Assembly (NCBI RefSeq): GCF_049514155.1
Contig: NZ_JBEKVH010000031.1
Location: 1-30,675 of the forward strand
DNA: 30,675 nucleotides
Direction: 5' to 3'
DNA from: Roseiarcus sp049514155
GTDB taxonomy: Bacteria; Pseudomonadota; Alphaproteobacteria; Rhizobiales; Beijerinckiaceae
Position 1 is the first letter of the stretch. Each line of letters starts with the position of its first letter. A model generated the notes under the pieces. The model had not been told where the DNA came from and did not search any database. It saw only the letters and a list, made by a program, of their open reading frames with translations. Of this stretch, positions 21,759-29,165 are shown in pieces. Both the position numbers and the translations under genes were made by a program.

Positions 21759-23243
21759 CTAGCACTCGCCCAGTTCGTCCGCCGCCGTCGCGGCGAATTT
21801 CCTGTGCGTCCGTGCGATGAAATCCGCGCCGTCGTCACTCGCGCCGGCGATCGAAAAGCCTTCTGCGTCCCAGGGCGCTGGCGCGCGCACCTGCTCCCAG
21901 ACCGGGTTGTGGATGGCGAGGTCGATCTGGCGCACCAGCTCCACCATGCCGTCGTAGCCGGCGTAGGGGTGGCGGCGCTCCTGATTGATGTCGAGCCATG
22001 GCGTCTTCGCCTTGAGCGCGATGAATTGGGTGCGCCCTCCGGAGAGCATGATGTCGGCCTTGCCGGAGGCGAGCAGCGCATAGAGGTCGCGCGGCGCCAT
22101 GTTGTCGAAGGCGTGCTTCTCGTCCTTCAGCAGAGCCTTGATGCGCGCCTTGTCTTCGTCGGTGGATTTCTTGGTCGCGGCGCCAACGATCTCCATGCCG
22201 ACCTCTTGTAACGCCGCGATCACGGACCACGACTTCACGCCGCCGGTGTTGAGCAGAACGCGTTTGCCCGCCAGCCTGGCGCGATAGGGCGCGAGGCGGC
22301 GCCAGATACGCGCCTCCTGGTCGGCGATCAGCGCCTCGGCGCGATCGACGAGCGAGCGGTCTGCGCCCTCCGCGACGAGCAGGCGCGCGAGTTGGCGCAG
22401 CGCATCGGACGTGTCGGAAACGCCGTAAAAGGAGCCTTCGAAATACGGGATGCCCCAACGCTCCTCCATCTTGCGCGCCATGTTGATCAGCGCGGTCGAG
22501 CAGACCATCATATTGACGCGCGCGGTGTGCGCGCCGGCGATGTCGCGATAGCGGGCGTCGCCGGGAATGCAGGCGCGCACCCGCATGCCGAGCGCTTCCA
22601 GCAGCGGCTTGACCATCCAGAACTCGCCGGAGAGATTGTATTCGCCGAGAATGTTGACGTCCGTCGGGCCGACGTCGTCAGGCTCGTAGGCGCCGATGAC
22701 GTGGTCGAGCAGCGCTTCGCCGGCGAGCTTGTTGCCGAGGTTCTTCGATCCCGCGAAGCCGGGGGCATGAACCGGAACGACGGGCGTGCCGAAGCGTTCG
22801 GCGGCGCGAAAGCACACCGCGTCGAGGTCGTCGCCGATCAGCGCGGTTACGCAGGTTGAATAGACGAACACCGCAGGCGGCGCGTAGGTCTCGACGATTT
22901 CGCGGATGGCGCGAAAGAGCTTCTTCTCACCCTGACCCATCACCACGTCGAGTTCGGTGAGGTCGGTGGTGAAGCTGCGCCGCCACAGCGCCGAGCCGGA
23001 CGAGGCGGCGCCGCGATTGTCCCAAGAATTCCCCTCGCAGGCGAGCGGGCCATGGACGAGATGGGCGACATCGGTGACCGGCTGCAGGACGATCTTCGCG
23101 CCGTCGAAGGCGCAGCCGCCTGCCGCCGCGCCGGGCGTCAGCGGCTTGGAGCAACCCTTGGCTCGCGTCGAGGCGTCCTTGGCCTGGTTCTTCTCGCAGG
23201 CGGGCTCGTTGAACAGCGCCTGGATGCGCGCCTGGCTCGACAT
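21759..23243 (-). CDS. nifE: Nitrogenase cofactor biosynthesis protein NifE
   Basis: A 494-residue NifD paralogue, partner of NifN. Seen: N-terminal QALFNEPACEKNQAKD typical of NifE, then AAGGCAFDGAKIVLQPV and HGPLACEGNSWDNRG (cluster ligands equivalent to the P-cluster site), FVYSTCVTALIGDD, YNLSGEFWMVKPLLEALGM and, near the end, LDINQERRHPYAGYDGMVEL. ATG at 23243 has a GGAG ribosome site. Separated from nifK by 64 nt that contain a GC-rich stem-loop; no promoter was found there, so nifE should be read through from nifH. Confidence 0.95.
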   Translation of the reverse strand: MSSQARIQALFNEPACEKNQAKDASTRAKGCSKPLTPGAAAGGCAFDGAKIVLQPVTDVAHLVHGPLACEGNSWDNRGAASSGSALWRRSFTTDLTELDVVMGQGEKKLFRAIREIVETYAPPAVFVYSTCVTALIGDDLDAVCFRAAERFGTPVVPVHAPGFAGSKNLGNKLAGEALLDHVIGAYEPDDVGPTDVNILGEYNLSGEFWMVKPLLEALGMRVRACIPGDARYRDIAGAHTARVNMMVCSTALINMARKMEERWGIPYFEGSFYGVSDTSDALRQLARLLVAEGADRSLVDRAEALIADQEARIWRRLAPYRARLAGKRVLLNTGGVKSWSVIAALQEVGMEIVGAATKKSTDEDKARIKALLKDEKHAFDNMAPRDLYALLASGKADIMLSGGRTQFIALKAKTPWLDINQERRHPYAGYDGMVELVRQIDLAIHNPVWEQVRAPAPWDAEGFSIAGASDDGADFIARTHRKFAATAADELGEC

Positions 23244-23273
23244 GGACGAAGCTCCGGAAATCGGATGGCGCGG

Positions 23274-23295
23274 GCCGGGCGATCGCGCGCCCGGC
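23274..23295 (-). promoter_or_regulatory. GC-rich stem-loop between nifK and nifE
   Basis: An 8-bp perfect stem (GCCGGGCG at 23274-23281 with CGCCCGGC at 23288-23295) around a 6-nt loop, with no following U-run in the transcript. It may pause RNA polymerase or block 3' exonucleases, favouring nifHDK mRNA over the nifEN part. Confidence 0.4.
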
Positions 23296-23307
23296 GCCGC
23301 ACAGGGA

Positions 23308-24846
23308 TTACCGCGTGAGGTCGTAGGAATAGTCGGTCTTGCCGGGGACGATCGTGTCCGCGTCGAGCTTGTCGAACACCTTGTCGAGGATCGTCGTCAG
23401 CACCCTGAGGGCGCCCTGGTAACCCCACAATGGGAAGCGGTGGTGATGGTGACGATCGAAGATCGGGAAGGTCAGGCGCAGCAGCGGCGTTCCAGTGTCG
23501 CGCTCGAGATACTTGCCGTAGGAATTGCCGATGACCATGTCGACCGGCTCGGTGAACAAGAGCGAGCGCAGGTGCCAGAGGTCCTTGCCCGCCCAGATCT
23601 TGGCGTCCTTGCCGAATGGCGACGCCGCCAGCACTTGGGCCAGTTCCTCTTCCCAACGCTTGGAGCCGTTGGTCGCCAGGCAATGGATCGGCTCGCCGCC
23701 GGTCTCCATGACGAAACGCGCCATCGCGCTGACGAAATCGGGATCGCCGTAGATCGCGTATTTCTTGCCGTGCAGCCAGGACTGGCTGTCGGCCATCGCG
23801 TCGATGAGCCGGCCGCGCTCCAGACGGAGCGACTCGGGGATCGCCTTGCCCGACAGTTCCGAGATCTTCATCAGCAGTTCGTCGGTTGCGCGAACGCCAA
23901 TCGGATAGTGGAACGACGCGGTCTCGTGGCCAAGCGACTCCGCGTAATCCAGCGTCTTGCGGGTGTTCCAATACTGGAGCGAGATCGTCGCCTTGGCGTC
24001 GAGCGCGGCCTTGACGTCGTCGAGCTTGGTCCCGCCGTCGAACATGCGGAACTCGCCGTCGGAGGGCGTATCGAACTGGTCGGAGGCGTCAGGGAGGATG
24101 GTGTAGTCGACGCCCATCACGTCGAGCAGACGCTTCAATTCGCGGTTGTTGCCGACGCAGAAGCCGTCGAAGCCGGGAATGATGTTGATCTTGCCATTCA
24201 CCTTGCGTTCGGCGCCCTTCCAGAGGTTTTCCAGCACGCCCTTGACCATGACGTCGTAGCCGTCGACGTGGCTGCCGACGAAGGCCGGCGTATGCGCGAA
24301 GGGCACGGCGAAGTCCTGCGGAACCGAATTCTTGTCCTTGGCGGTCTGGATGAACGAGTGCAGATCGTCGCCGATGACCTCGGCCATGCAGGTCGTCGAC
24401 ACCGCGATCATCTTCGGCCCGTAGAGCGCATAGGCGTTGGCGAGCCCGTCGACCATGTTGGTGAGCCCGCCGAACACCGCCGCATCCTCGGTCATCGACG
24501 AGGAAACTGCGCTGCAAGGCTCCTTGAAATGGCGCGAAAGGTGCGAGCGATAATAGGCGACGCAACCTTGCGAGCCGTGGACGAAGCTCAACGTCCTCTC
24601 GAAGCCGGCGGCGGCGAACACCGCGCCGAGCGGCTGGCAGGCCTTGGCCGGGTTCACCACCAGCGCTTCGCGCGCAAGGTTCTTTTCGCGATACGCCCAG
24701 CTCTTGGTGTGCTCGCCCTGCTCGGCGACGGCGGCGTCGCCGACGCCGCAATCGAGCGTCGCCTTCTTGCGCGCGAACATCTCCTGATATTCCGGTTCGC
24801 GGAACAGCGGCGCATGGTCGAGGATGCGTTCGGCTGACTGGGGCAT
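23308..24846 (-). CDS. nifK: Nitrogenase molybdenum-iron protein beta chain NifK
   Basis: A 512-residue beta subunit of the MoFe protein. The three P-cluster ligands are at Cys70 (NPAKACQPLGA), Cys95 (HGSQGCVAYYRSH) and Cys153 (STTCMAEVIGDD). The N-terminus (MPQSAERILDHAPLFREPEY) and the C-terminus (DTIVPGKTDYSYDLTR) are those of alphaproteobacterial NifK. ATG at 24846 has AGAGGA 8 nt upstream. Complete with no disruption, supporting a functional enzyme. It follows nifD after a 131-nt spacer that is unusually long for a tightly packed operon and holds a 10-G run. Confidence 0.97.
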   Translation of the reverse strand: MPQSAERILDHAPLFREPEYQEMFARKKATLDCGVGDAAVAEQGEHTKSWAYREKNLAREALVVNPAKACQPLGAVFAAAGFERTLSFVHGSQGCVAYYRSHLSRHFKEPCSAVSSSMTEDAAVFGGLTNMVDGLANAYALYGPKMIAVSTTCMAEVIGDDLHSFIQTAKDKNSVPQDFAVPFAHTPAFVGSHVDGYDVMVKGVLENLWKGAERKVNGKINIIPGFDGFCVGNNRELKRLLDVMGVDYTILPDASDQFDTPSDGEFRMFDGGTKLDDVKAALDAKATISLQYWNTRKTLDYAESLGHETASFHYPIGVRATDELLMKISELSGKAIPESLRLERGRLIDAMADSQSWLHGKKYAIYGDPDFVSAMARFVMETGGEPIHCLATNGSKRWEEELAQVLAASPFGKDAKIWAGKDLWHLRSLLFTEPVDMVIGNSYGKYLERDTGTPLLRLTFPIFDRHHHHRFPLWGYQGALRVLTTILDKVFDKLDADTIVPGKTDYSYDLTR

Positions 24847-24938
24847 ATTCGGTTCCTCTCATGTCCGGGCCGCGCCATCCGGCGGCGCCGTCGAGAACTG
24901 GGGTTGCGCACTGACGCGGGGGTCGGGCTCCGCGGCGC

Positions 24939-24948
24939 GGGGGGGGGG
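24939..24948. repeat. Ten-base G homopolymer in the nifD-nifK spacer
   Basis: Ten consecutive G on the + strand (C in the nif mRNA) in the 131-nt gap 24847-24977, which otherwise holds GC-rich non-coding sequence and the nifK ribosome site. Such tracts slip during replication and are error-prone in sequencing. Being non-coding, length changes would alter spacing only. Confidence 0.8.
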
Positions 24949-24977
24949 CTAGTCGCTTTCGTTCGGGTTGGTTCCGA

Positions 24978-26480
24978 TCACTCGGCGGCGACGGCCAAGG
25001 ACTCCGGCTTCAGCCATGGGGCGTCGAACAGGTCCCAGACGGGATTGTTGATCGCCAGATCCATGTCGCGAGCGAAAATCGCGAAGCCGTCGTAGCCGTG
25101 GTAGGGGCCCGAATAGTCCCACGAATGCATCTGACGGAATGGAATGCCCATCTTCTGCACCGGGTACTTCTCCTTGACGCCGGAGCCGACGAGATCGGGG
25201 CGGACTTTCTCGACGAACTTTTCGAGTTCGTAGCCGGTCACGTCGTCGTAGATCAGCGTGCCCTTCTTCACGTAGTGGCCGGTGCGCTGGTAATCGTCGT
25301 TGTGGCCGAATTCGTAGCCGGTGCCGACGATTTCCATACCAAGGTCTTCGTAGGCGTTGATCACGTGGCGCGGCCGCAGGCCGCCGACGTAGAGCATCAC
25401 CGTCTTGCCGGCGAGGCGAGGCTTGAACCTGGCGATCACGGCGTCGACGAGCGGACGATACTTGGCGATCACCGCCTCCGCCTTGGCCTCGATCTCGGGG
25501 CCGAAGTGCTTGGCGATCTTGCGCAGCGACGCCTCGATCTGCGACGGCCCGAAGAAATTGTATTCCATCCAGGCGATGCCGTACTTCTCCTCCATGTGGC
25601 GGCAGATGTAGTTCATCGAACGGTAGCAGTGAATGAGATTGAGCTTGGCCTTGGGCGCGCGCTCAATGTCGGCGAGCGTCGCGTCGCCCGACCAGTTGCC
25701 GACCACGCGCAGGCCCATTTCCTCAAGCAGGATGCGCGAGGCCCAGGCGTCGCCGCCGATGTTGTAGTCGCCGATGACGTTGACGTCGTAGGGACCCGCT
25801 TCCCACTCGATCTCCTTCTTGTCGAACACCCAATCGCGGATCGCGTCGTTGGCGATGTGGTGGCCGAGCGACTGGGAAACGCCGCGAAAACCCTCGCAGC
25901 GCACCGGAACGACGGTCTTGCCGCTTTCCTTGGCCTTCTTTTTGGCCACGGCCTCGATGTCGTCGCCGATCAAACCGATCGGGCATTCCGACTGGATGGT
26001 GACGCCATTCGCCAGCGGAAACAGCTCATTGATCTCGTTGATGACCTTGTCGAGCTTCTTGTCGCCGCCGAACACGATGTCGCGCTCTTGAAAATCGGAG
26101 GTGAATTGCATCGTGACGAACGTGTCGATTCCGGTATTGCCGATGTAGTAGTTGCGGCGTTGCGACCAGGAGTACTGGCCGCAACCGACCGGGCCGTGGC
26201 TGATGTGGACCATGTCCTTGACCGGGCCCCAGACGACGCCCTTCGAGCCGGCGTAGGCGCAGCCGCGGATCGTCATCACGCCGGGAACTGACTTGATGTT
26301 GGACTTCACGTCGCATTCGGTGAGCTGCTGAACCTCGCCGGCGACTTCGTCTTCGCCCGCCGGTTTGGCGATCGAGAGGTGCTTCCGGCGGCGCTTGCCG
26401 AATTTGTCGGGATATTGCGACAGAACTTCCTCGATAAGCTTCTCGTGAAAGATTCCGTCGTTTTCGTAGTCGAGGCTCAT
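24978..26480 (-). CDS. nifD: Nitrogenase molybdenum-iron protein alpha chain NifD
   Basis: A 500-residue alpha subunit of the MoFe protein, the site of N2 reduction. FeMo-cofactor ligands are Cys285 (NLIHCYRSMN) and His452 (QMHSWDYSGPYHGYDG); P-cluster ligands are Cys74 (RGCAYAGSKG), Cys100 (GPVGCGQYSW) and Cys166 (SECPIGLIGDD). These, and the presence of NifE, N and Q, identify a molybdenum rather than a vanadium or iron-only enzyme; the VnfG/AnfG delta gene is absent. ATG at 26480 has AGGAG 7 nt upstream. Complete. Confidence 0.98.
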   Translation of the reverse strand: MSLDYENDGIFHEKLIEEVLSQYPDKFGKRRRKHLSIAKPAGEDEVAGEVQQLTECDVKSNIKSVPGVMTIRGCAYAGSKGVVWGPVKDMVHISHGPVGCGQYSWSQRRNYYIGNTGIDTFVTMQFTSDFQERDIVFGGDKKLDKVINEINELFPLANGVTIQSECPIGLIGDDIEAVAKKKAKESGKTVVPVRCEGFRGVSQSLGHHIANDAIRDWVFDKKEIEWEAGPYDVNVIGDYNIGGDAWASRILLEEMGLRVVGNWSGDATLADIERAPKAKLNLIHCYRSMNYICRHMEEKYGIAWMEYNFFGPSQIEASLRKIAKHFGPEIEAKAEAVIAKYRPLVDAVIARFKPRLAGKTVMLYVGGLRPRHVINAYEDLGMEIVGTGYEFGHNDDYQRTGHYVKKGTLIYDDVTGYELEKFVEKVRPDLVGSGVKEKYPVQKMGIPFRQMHSWDYSGPYHGYDGFAIFARDMDLAINNPVWDLFDAPWLKPESLAVAAE

Positions 26481-26514
26481 GAGGGTCTCCTATCGAACGA
26501 TGCGGGTCGCCTGG

Positions 26515-26556
26515 GGCGCGCGCGCCGACGGGGTCAAAGCCCGCGCCGCGCGCGCC
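26515..26556 (-). promoter_or_regulatory. GC-rich stem-loop between nifH and nifD
   Basis: GGCGCGCGC (26515-26523) can pair with GCGCGCGCC (26548-26556) over a 24-nt loop, right after the nifH stop in the 83-nt nifH-nifD gap. Structures at this place are known in some diazotrophs to stabilise the nifH segment, giving more Fe protein than MoFe protein. The pairing is seen; the role is inferred. Confidence 0.45.
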
Positions 26557-26563
26557 GCCAGGG

Positions 26564-27460
26564 TCAGAGCGCAGCCACCAGCTTGGCCGCCTCTTTCGCT
26601 TGCAACTCGGCGAGCGCCTGCTCTTCAGTCTTCATGATGCCGAACTCCATCAGCATCTCTTCCAACTCTTCCATGGTGATCGGAGTGGGGATCGTGCCCT
26701 TGCCGGAGTTGTTGTGAATCTTGTTGGCGAGCTGGCGATACTCGTTCGCCTGCGCGCTGTCGGGCGCATATTCGATCACCGTCTTGCGGCGCAGCTCCGC
26801 GTGCTGAACGATGTTGTCGCGTGGCACGAAGTGGATCAGTTTCGAATTGAGACGCTTGGCGAGCGCCTCGGCCAGCTCCAGTTCCTTGTCAGTCTGGCGC
26901 TCGTTGCAGATGAGCCCGCCCAGGCGCACGCCGCCGGAATGGGCGTATTTGAGAATGCCCTTGGCGATGTTGTTGGCGGCGTAGAGCGCCATCATCTCTC
27001 CGGACATGACGATGTAGATTTCCTGCGCCTTGTTCTCGCGGATCGGCATGGCGAAGCCGCCGCACACCACGTCGCCGAGCACGTCGTAGGAGACGTAGTC
27101 GACGTCGTCGTAGGCGCCGTTCTCTTCGAGGAAGTTGATGGCGGTGATGACGCCGCGGCCGGCGCAACCGACGCCGGGCTCAGGGCCGCCGGATTCCGTG
27201 CACTTGATGCCTTTGTAGCCGACCTTCAGAACGTCCTCGAGTTCGAGGTCCTCGACCGAGCCCGCCTCGGCGGCGAGGCTGAGCACCGTGTCCTGCATTT
27301 TGGCGTTGAGGATGAGACGGGTGGAATCGGCCTTGGGATCGCAGCCGACGATGAGGATCTTCTGTCCGAGATCGACGAGCGCCGCGAGGGTGTTTTGCGA
27401 CGTTGTCGATTTGCCGATGCCGCCTTTGCCGTAGAAGGCGATTTGGCGAAGAGCTGCCAT
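26564..27460 (-). CDS. nifH: Nitrogenase iron protein NifH
   Basis: A 298-residue dinitrogenase reductase, a homodimeric P-loop ATPase that passes electrons to NifDK and also takes part in cofactor assembly. Seen: Walker A GKGGIGKS, switch I CDPKADSTRL, the [4Fe-4S] ligands Cys99 (GVGCAGRG) and Cys133 (GDVVCGGFAMP) and Arg102, the residue ADP-ribosylated by DraT in alphaproteobacteria that have the Dra system. I use the ATG at 27460 (MAALRQIAFYGKGG) rather than one six codons upstream, since it gives the family N-terminus and has AAGGA 9 nt away. First gene of the HDKENX unit. Confidence 0.98.
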   Translation of the reverse strand: MAALRQIAFYGKGGIGKSTTSQNTLAALVDLGQKILIVGCDPKADSTRLILNAKMQDTVLSLAAEAGSVEDLELEDVLKVGYKGIKCTESGGPEPGVGCAGRGVITAINFLEENGAYDDVDYVSYDVLGDVVCGGFAMPIRENKAQEIYIVMSGEMMALYAANNIAKGILKYAHSGGVRLGGLICNERQTDKELELAEALAKRLNSKLIHFVPRDNIVQHAELRRKTVIEYAPDSAQANEYRQLANKIHNNSGKGTIPTPITMEELEEMLMEFGIMKTEEQALAELQAKEAAKLVAAL

Positions 27461-27549
27461 GACCCGAGTTCCTTTCACCGCGAGGGGCGCCTTTGAGGGT
27501 CGCCCGGAAGATCTCGGCAGCGAATTTCGCCGCCTCGCGAAACAAGGAT

Positions 27550-27565
27550 TTCAAGGATCGTGCCA
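27550..27565 (-). promoter_or_regulatory. Sigma-54 promoter of nifH
   Basis: Reading the - strand from 27565: TGGCACG-ATCC-TTGAA. The -24 element is perfect; the -12 element has GA where GC is usual, one mismatch. The predicted start of transcription is near 27540, giving an 80-nt leader before nifH. Confidence 0.75.
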
Positions 27566-27594
27566 AGTCGCCGTGCAGGCAAATCGCGGTATTA

Positions 27595-27607
27595 TAACAA
27601 TACGTTG
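27595..27607 (-). promoter_or_regulatory. Possible IHF site in the nifH promoter
   Basis: On the - strand CAA-CGTA-TTGTTA matches the IHF consensus (YAA-N4-TTGATW) except for one base. It stands between the NifA site and the -24 element in a locally AT-rich stretch, as expected for the bend that brings NifA to the polymerase. Confidence 0.45.
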
Positions 27608-27645
27608 CAAGACATTACGCGAACCTGGGCGCCTCGACAGCGTTG

Positions 27646-27661
27646 TGTCGCGACCCCGACA
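27646..27661. promoter_or_regulatory. NifA upstream activator sequence for nifH
   Basis: TGT-CGCGACCCCG-ACA, an exact TGT-N10-ACA match about 80-95 nt upstream of the nifH -24 element, the standard enhancer position. Confidence 0.75.
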
Positions 27662-27725
27662 AACGCGACAGGATGGTCGTCTTCACGGGCTGGCGCGGGA
27701 GCAGAAGAGAAGCGCGCGCGCCTTC

Positions 27726-27745
27726 CCCCTTGCGAGGAGAAGGGG
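27726..27745. terminator. Possible hairpin after the SIR2-like gene
   Basis: CCCCTT (27726-27731) pairs with AAGGGG (27740-27745) over an 8-nt loop, 36 nt beyond the end of the SIR2-like gene and upstream of the nifH activator site. No T-run follows on the - strand, so it is at most a weak or Rho-aided terminator. It separates the nifB...SIR2 unit from the nifH promoter. Confidence 0.3.
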
Positions 27746-27781
27746 CAGCCGCCCTCGCCAAGCCGTTCGTTTCGTCGCGGT

Positions 27782-28642
27782 TCAACCGACCAGGGCCTGC
27801 GCCGCCGCGGCGAGCGGCGCGTCGATGATCTCGATATCCTGATCGACGAAGAACTTGGCTTCGTTGCGGGTCAGCGCGTCCGCCTCGACGACGACGAAAT
27901 GCGGGCCTTTCGAGCGCTTCATGATCTGGCGCGCGTAGGTGCGCAGCATCTGGTCGTGGAAGGGGCAGCCGAGGAAGAGAAAGCCGCGCTCCGCGCGCCT
28001 CGCCTTCACGGCCGCCGGGATCGGCGTCTGGATGTCGATTTCCGTCAGCACCTCGACATAATCGGAATCGGCGACGAGGAAATTGCGCGCCGGCCGCACG
28101 CCGCCATGGGGTGAATAGAGCGCCGTGCCGGCGTCGTCAGCCGCGCCGCCCTCGCATGGCGCGCCGTCGGCGTCGTAGGTCTTGGTCCAGACGTCGCCGC
28201 GCACGCCGGCCCGAGCCACCCCCTGGATTTCGACGAAGTCGCGCCGCCCTGCGGCGCGCAGCGCGGACGCCATGGCGTCGTCGTACCAGGCGTTGACGAT
28301 CAGCGCGAGCGGCAGGCGGGCGACAAACTCCAGCAACGGCGTCGGCGGGGCGGGCGCGGCGAAGATGTCGGCCATGAAGGCGTCGAGCGTCTTGCGATGG
28401 CGCCGGCTCTCGATGAACTGCGCGACCGACCACATGTTGGTGCGGATGCGCGCCGGCGCCGGCGCGCGGGCGTTCAGCGCCGCGGCGACGGCTTCCGGCG
28501 TCGAGGGCAACGTCGCGCCGGAAAGCGGAAGCACTCCTGGCCCGAGATAGGGAATGAGCGCGTCGGCGACGAGCGCACGCCGCGCGCGCGCGAGCTGGTC
28601 GGCGACGTCAGGGCGCGCTTCGGCCTCGAGCAAGCCGTCCAT
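27782..28642 (-). CDS. SIR2-like domain protein of the nif cluster
   Basis: A 286-residue protein with a divergent SIR2-like (SIR2_2-type) Rossmann fold. Seen: a glycine-rich entry LIPYLGPGVLPLSG (residues 29-42) where sirtuins have GAGxS; LALIVNAWYDDAM (112-124) where they have TTNYD; YSPHGGV (176-182); and FLFLGCPFHDQMLRTYARQI (221-240), the characteristic C-terminal motif. The NAD-pocket motifs are altered, so deacetylase activity is doubtful; NAD binding or cleavage is possible. Start: the ATG at 28642 is 7-8 nt after AGGAGG; an ATG at 28648 overlapping the nifT stop is an alternative. It sits between nifT and nifH, as SIR2-like genes do in some other alphaproteobacterial nif clusters as far as I recall. 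Function unknown. Confidence 0.8.
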   Translation of the reverse strand: MDGLLEAEARPDVADQLARARRALVADALIPYLGPGVLPLSGATLPSTPEAVAAALNARAPAPARIRTNMWSVAQFIESRRHRKTLDAFMADIFAAPAPPTPLLEFVARLPLALIVNAWYDDAMASALRAAGRRDFVEIQGVARAGVRGDVWTKTYDADGAPCEGGAADDAGTALYSPHGGVRPARNFLVADSDYVEVLTEIDIQTPIPAAVKARRAERGFLFLGCPFHDQMLRTYARQIMKRSKGPHFVVVEADALTRNEAKFFVDQDIEIIDAPLAAAAQALVG

Positions 28643-28644
28643 GG

Positions 28645-28857
28645 TCATTCCTCCTCGCCGACTTTCCGGGCGCTGACGGTAATCGGCAGGCGCGTTTCGG
28701 CGGGCATGTCGGGAAGCATGAGCGTCCAACCGTTGCGCAGCGTGACCGAACCGCCCCACAAGGTCACGCGCTCCGTTGCGACGATCGGCTCTTCCAGGTC
28801 CTTCTTCGGAACGTAGGCGGACAAGCCCTTGTCGCCGCGGCGGATCATGACCTTCAT
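28645..28857 (-). CDS. nifT: NifT/FixT family protein
   Basis: A 70-residue NifT/FixT protein: MKVMIRRGDKGLSAYVPKKD, EPIV, and GGSVTLRNGWTLMLPDMP are the conserved core. Encoded next to nifZ in many diazotrophs; mutants in studied species fix nitrogen nearly normally, so its part in nitrogenase maturation is unclear. Its ATG overlaps the nifZ stop by 4 nt and its stop lies at the SIR2-like start, so the three genes are coupled. Confidence 0.92.
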   Translation of the reverse strand: MKVMIRRGDKGLSAYVPKKDLEEPIVATERVTLWGGSVTLRNGWTLMLPDMPAETRLPITVSARKVGEEE

Positions 28858-29165
28858 TGCGCGTTCTCCTCGAGGCTCGGCGTGTCAGGCGCGGTCCGGT
28901 CGAGACTGACGAGTTCCTTGGCGCGCATGCCGACCAGCGTCCCGCTGTCGACCCATTCGACCGCGTAGATGTAGAATTGTTGCAGGAACGTGCCGATGTC
29001 CCTGACGTAGCCGACCTCGCCCTTGCACACGAGGACGTCGCCGATCTCGCGCCTGGGGTAGGTGCCGTCGTTCTTGACGTGCTTGGTCGCACGCACCTTT
29101 TCGCCAGGCAAGAAGCAGGGCGCGGCGCGAATCTCGATTTCCTGTTCGCGGGCCAATCCCATCAT
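28854..29165 (-). CDS. nifZ: NifZ, MoFe protein P-cluster maturation factor
   Basis: A 103-residue NifZ with one domain: FLPGEKVRATKHVKNDGTYP, GEVGYVRDIGTFLQQFYIYAVEW and GMRAKELV. NifZ assists formation of the second P-cluster of NifDK in Azotobacter. The ATG at 29165 overlaps the LRV stop (ATGA); a second in-frame ATG follows directly. Shorter than Azotobacter NifZ, as usual for rhizobial-type versions. Confidence 0.93.
   Translation of the reverse strand: MMGLAREQEIEIRAAPCFLPGEKVRATKHVKNDGTYPRREIGDVLVCKGEVGYVRDIGTFLQQFYIYAVEWVDSGTLVGMRAKELVSLDRTAPDTPSLEENAQ

Noticed and set aside
20283..22211. 642-codon open frame antisense to nifN/nifE
   Set aside because: Low-complexity shadow; nifN and nifE on the other strand are complete.
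22957..24837. 626-codon open frame antisense to nifK
   Set aside because: Shadow of nifK, whose P-cluster ligands and ends are all present.
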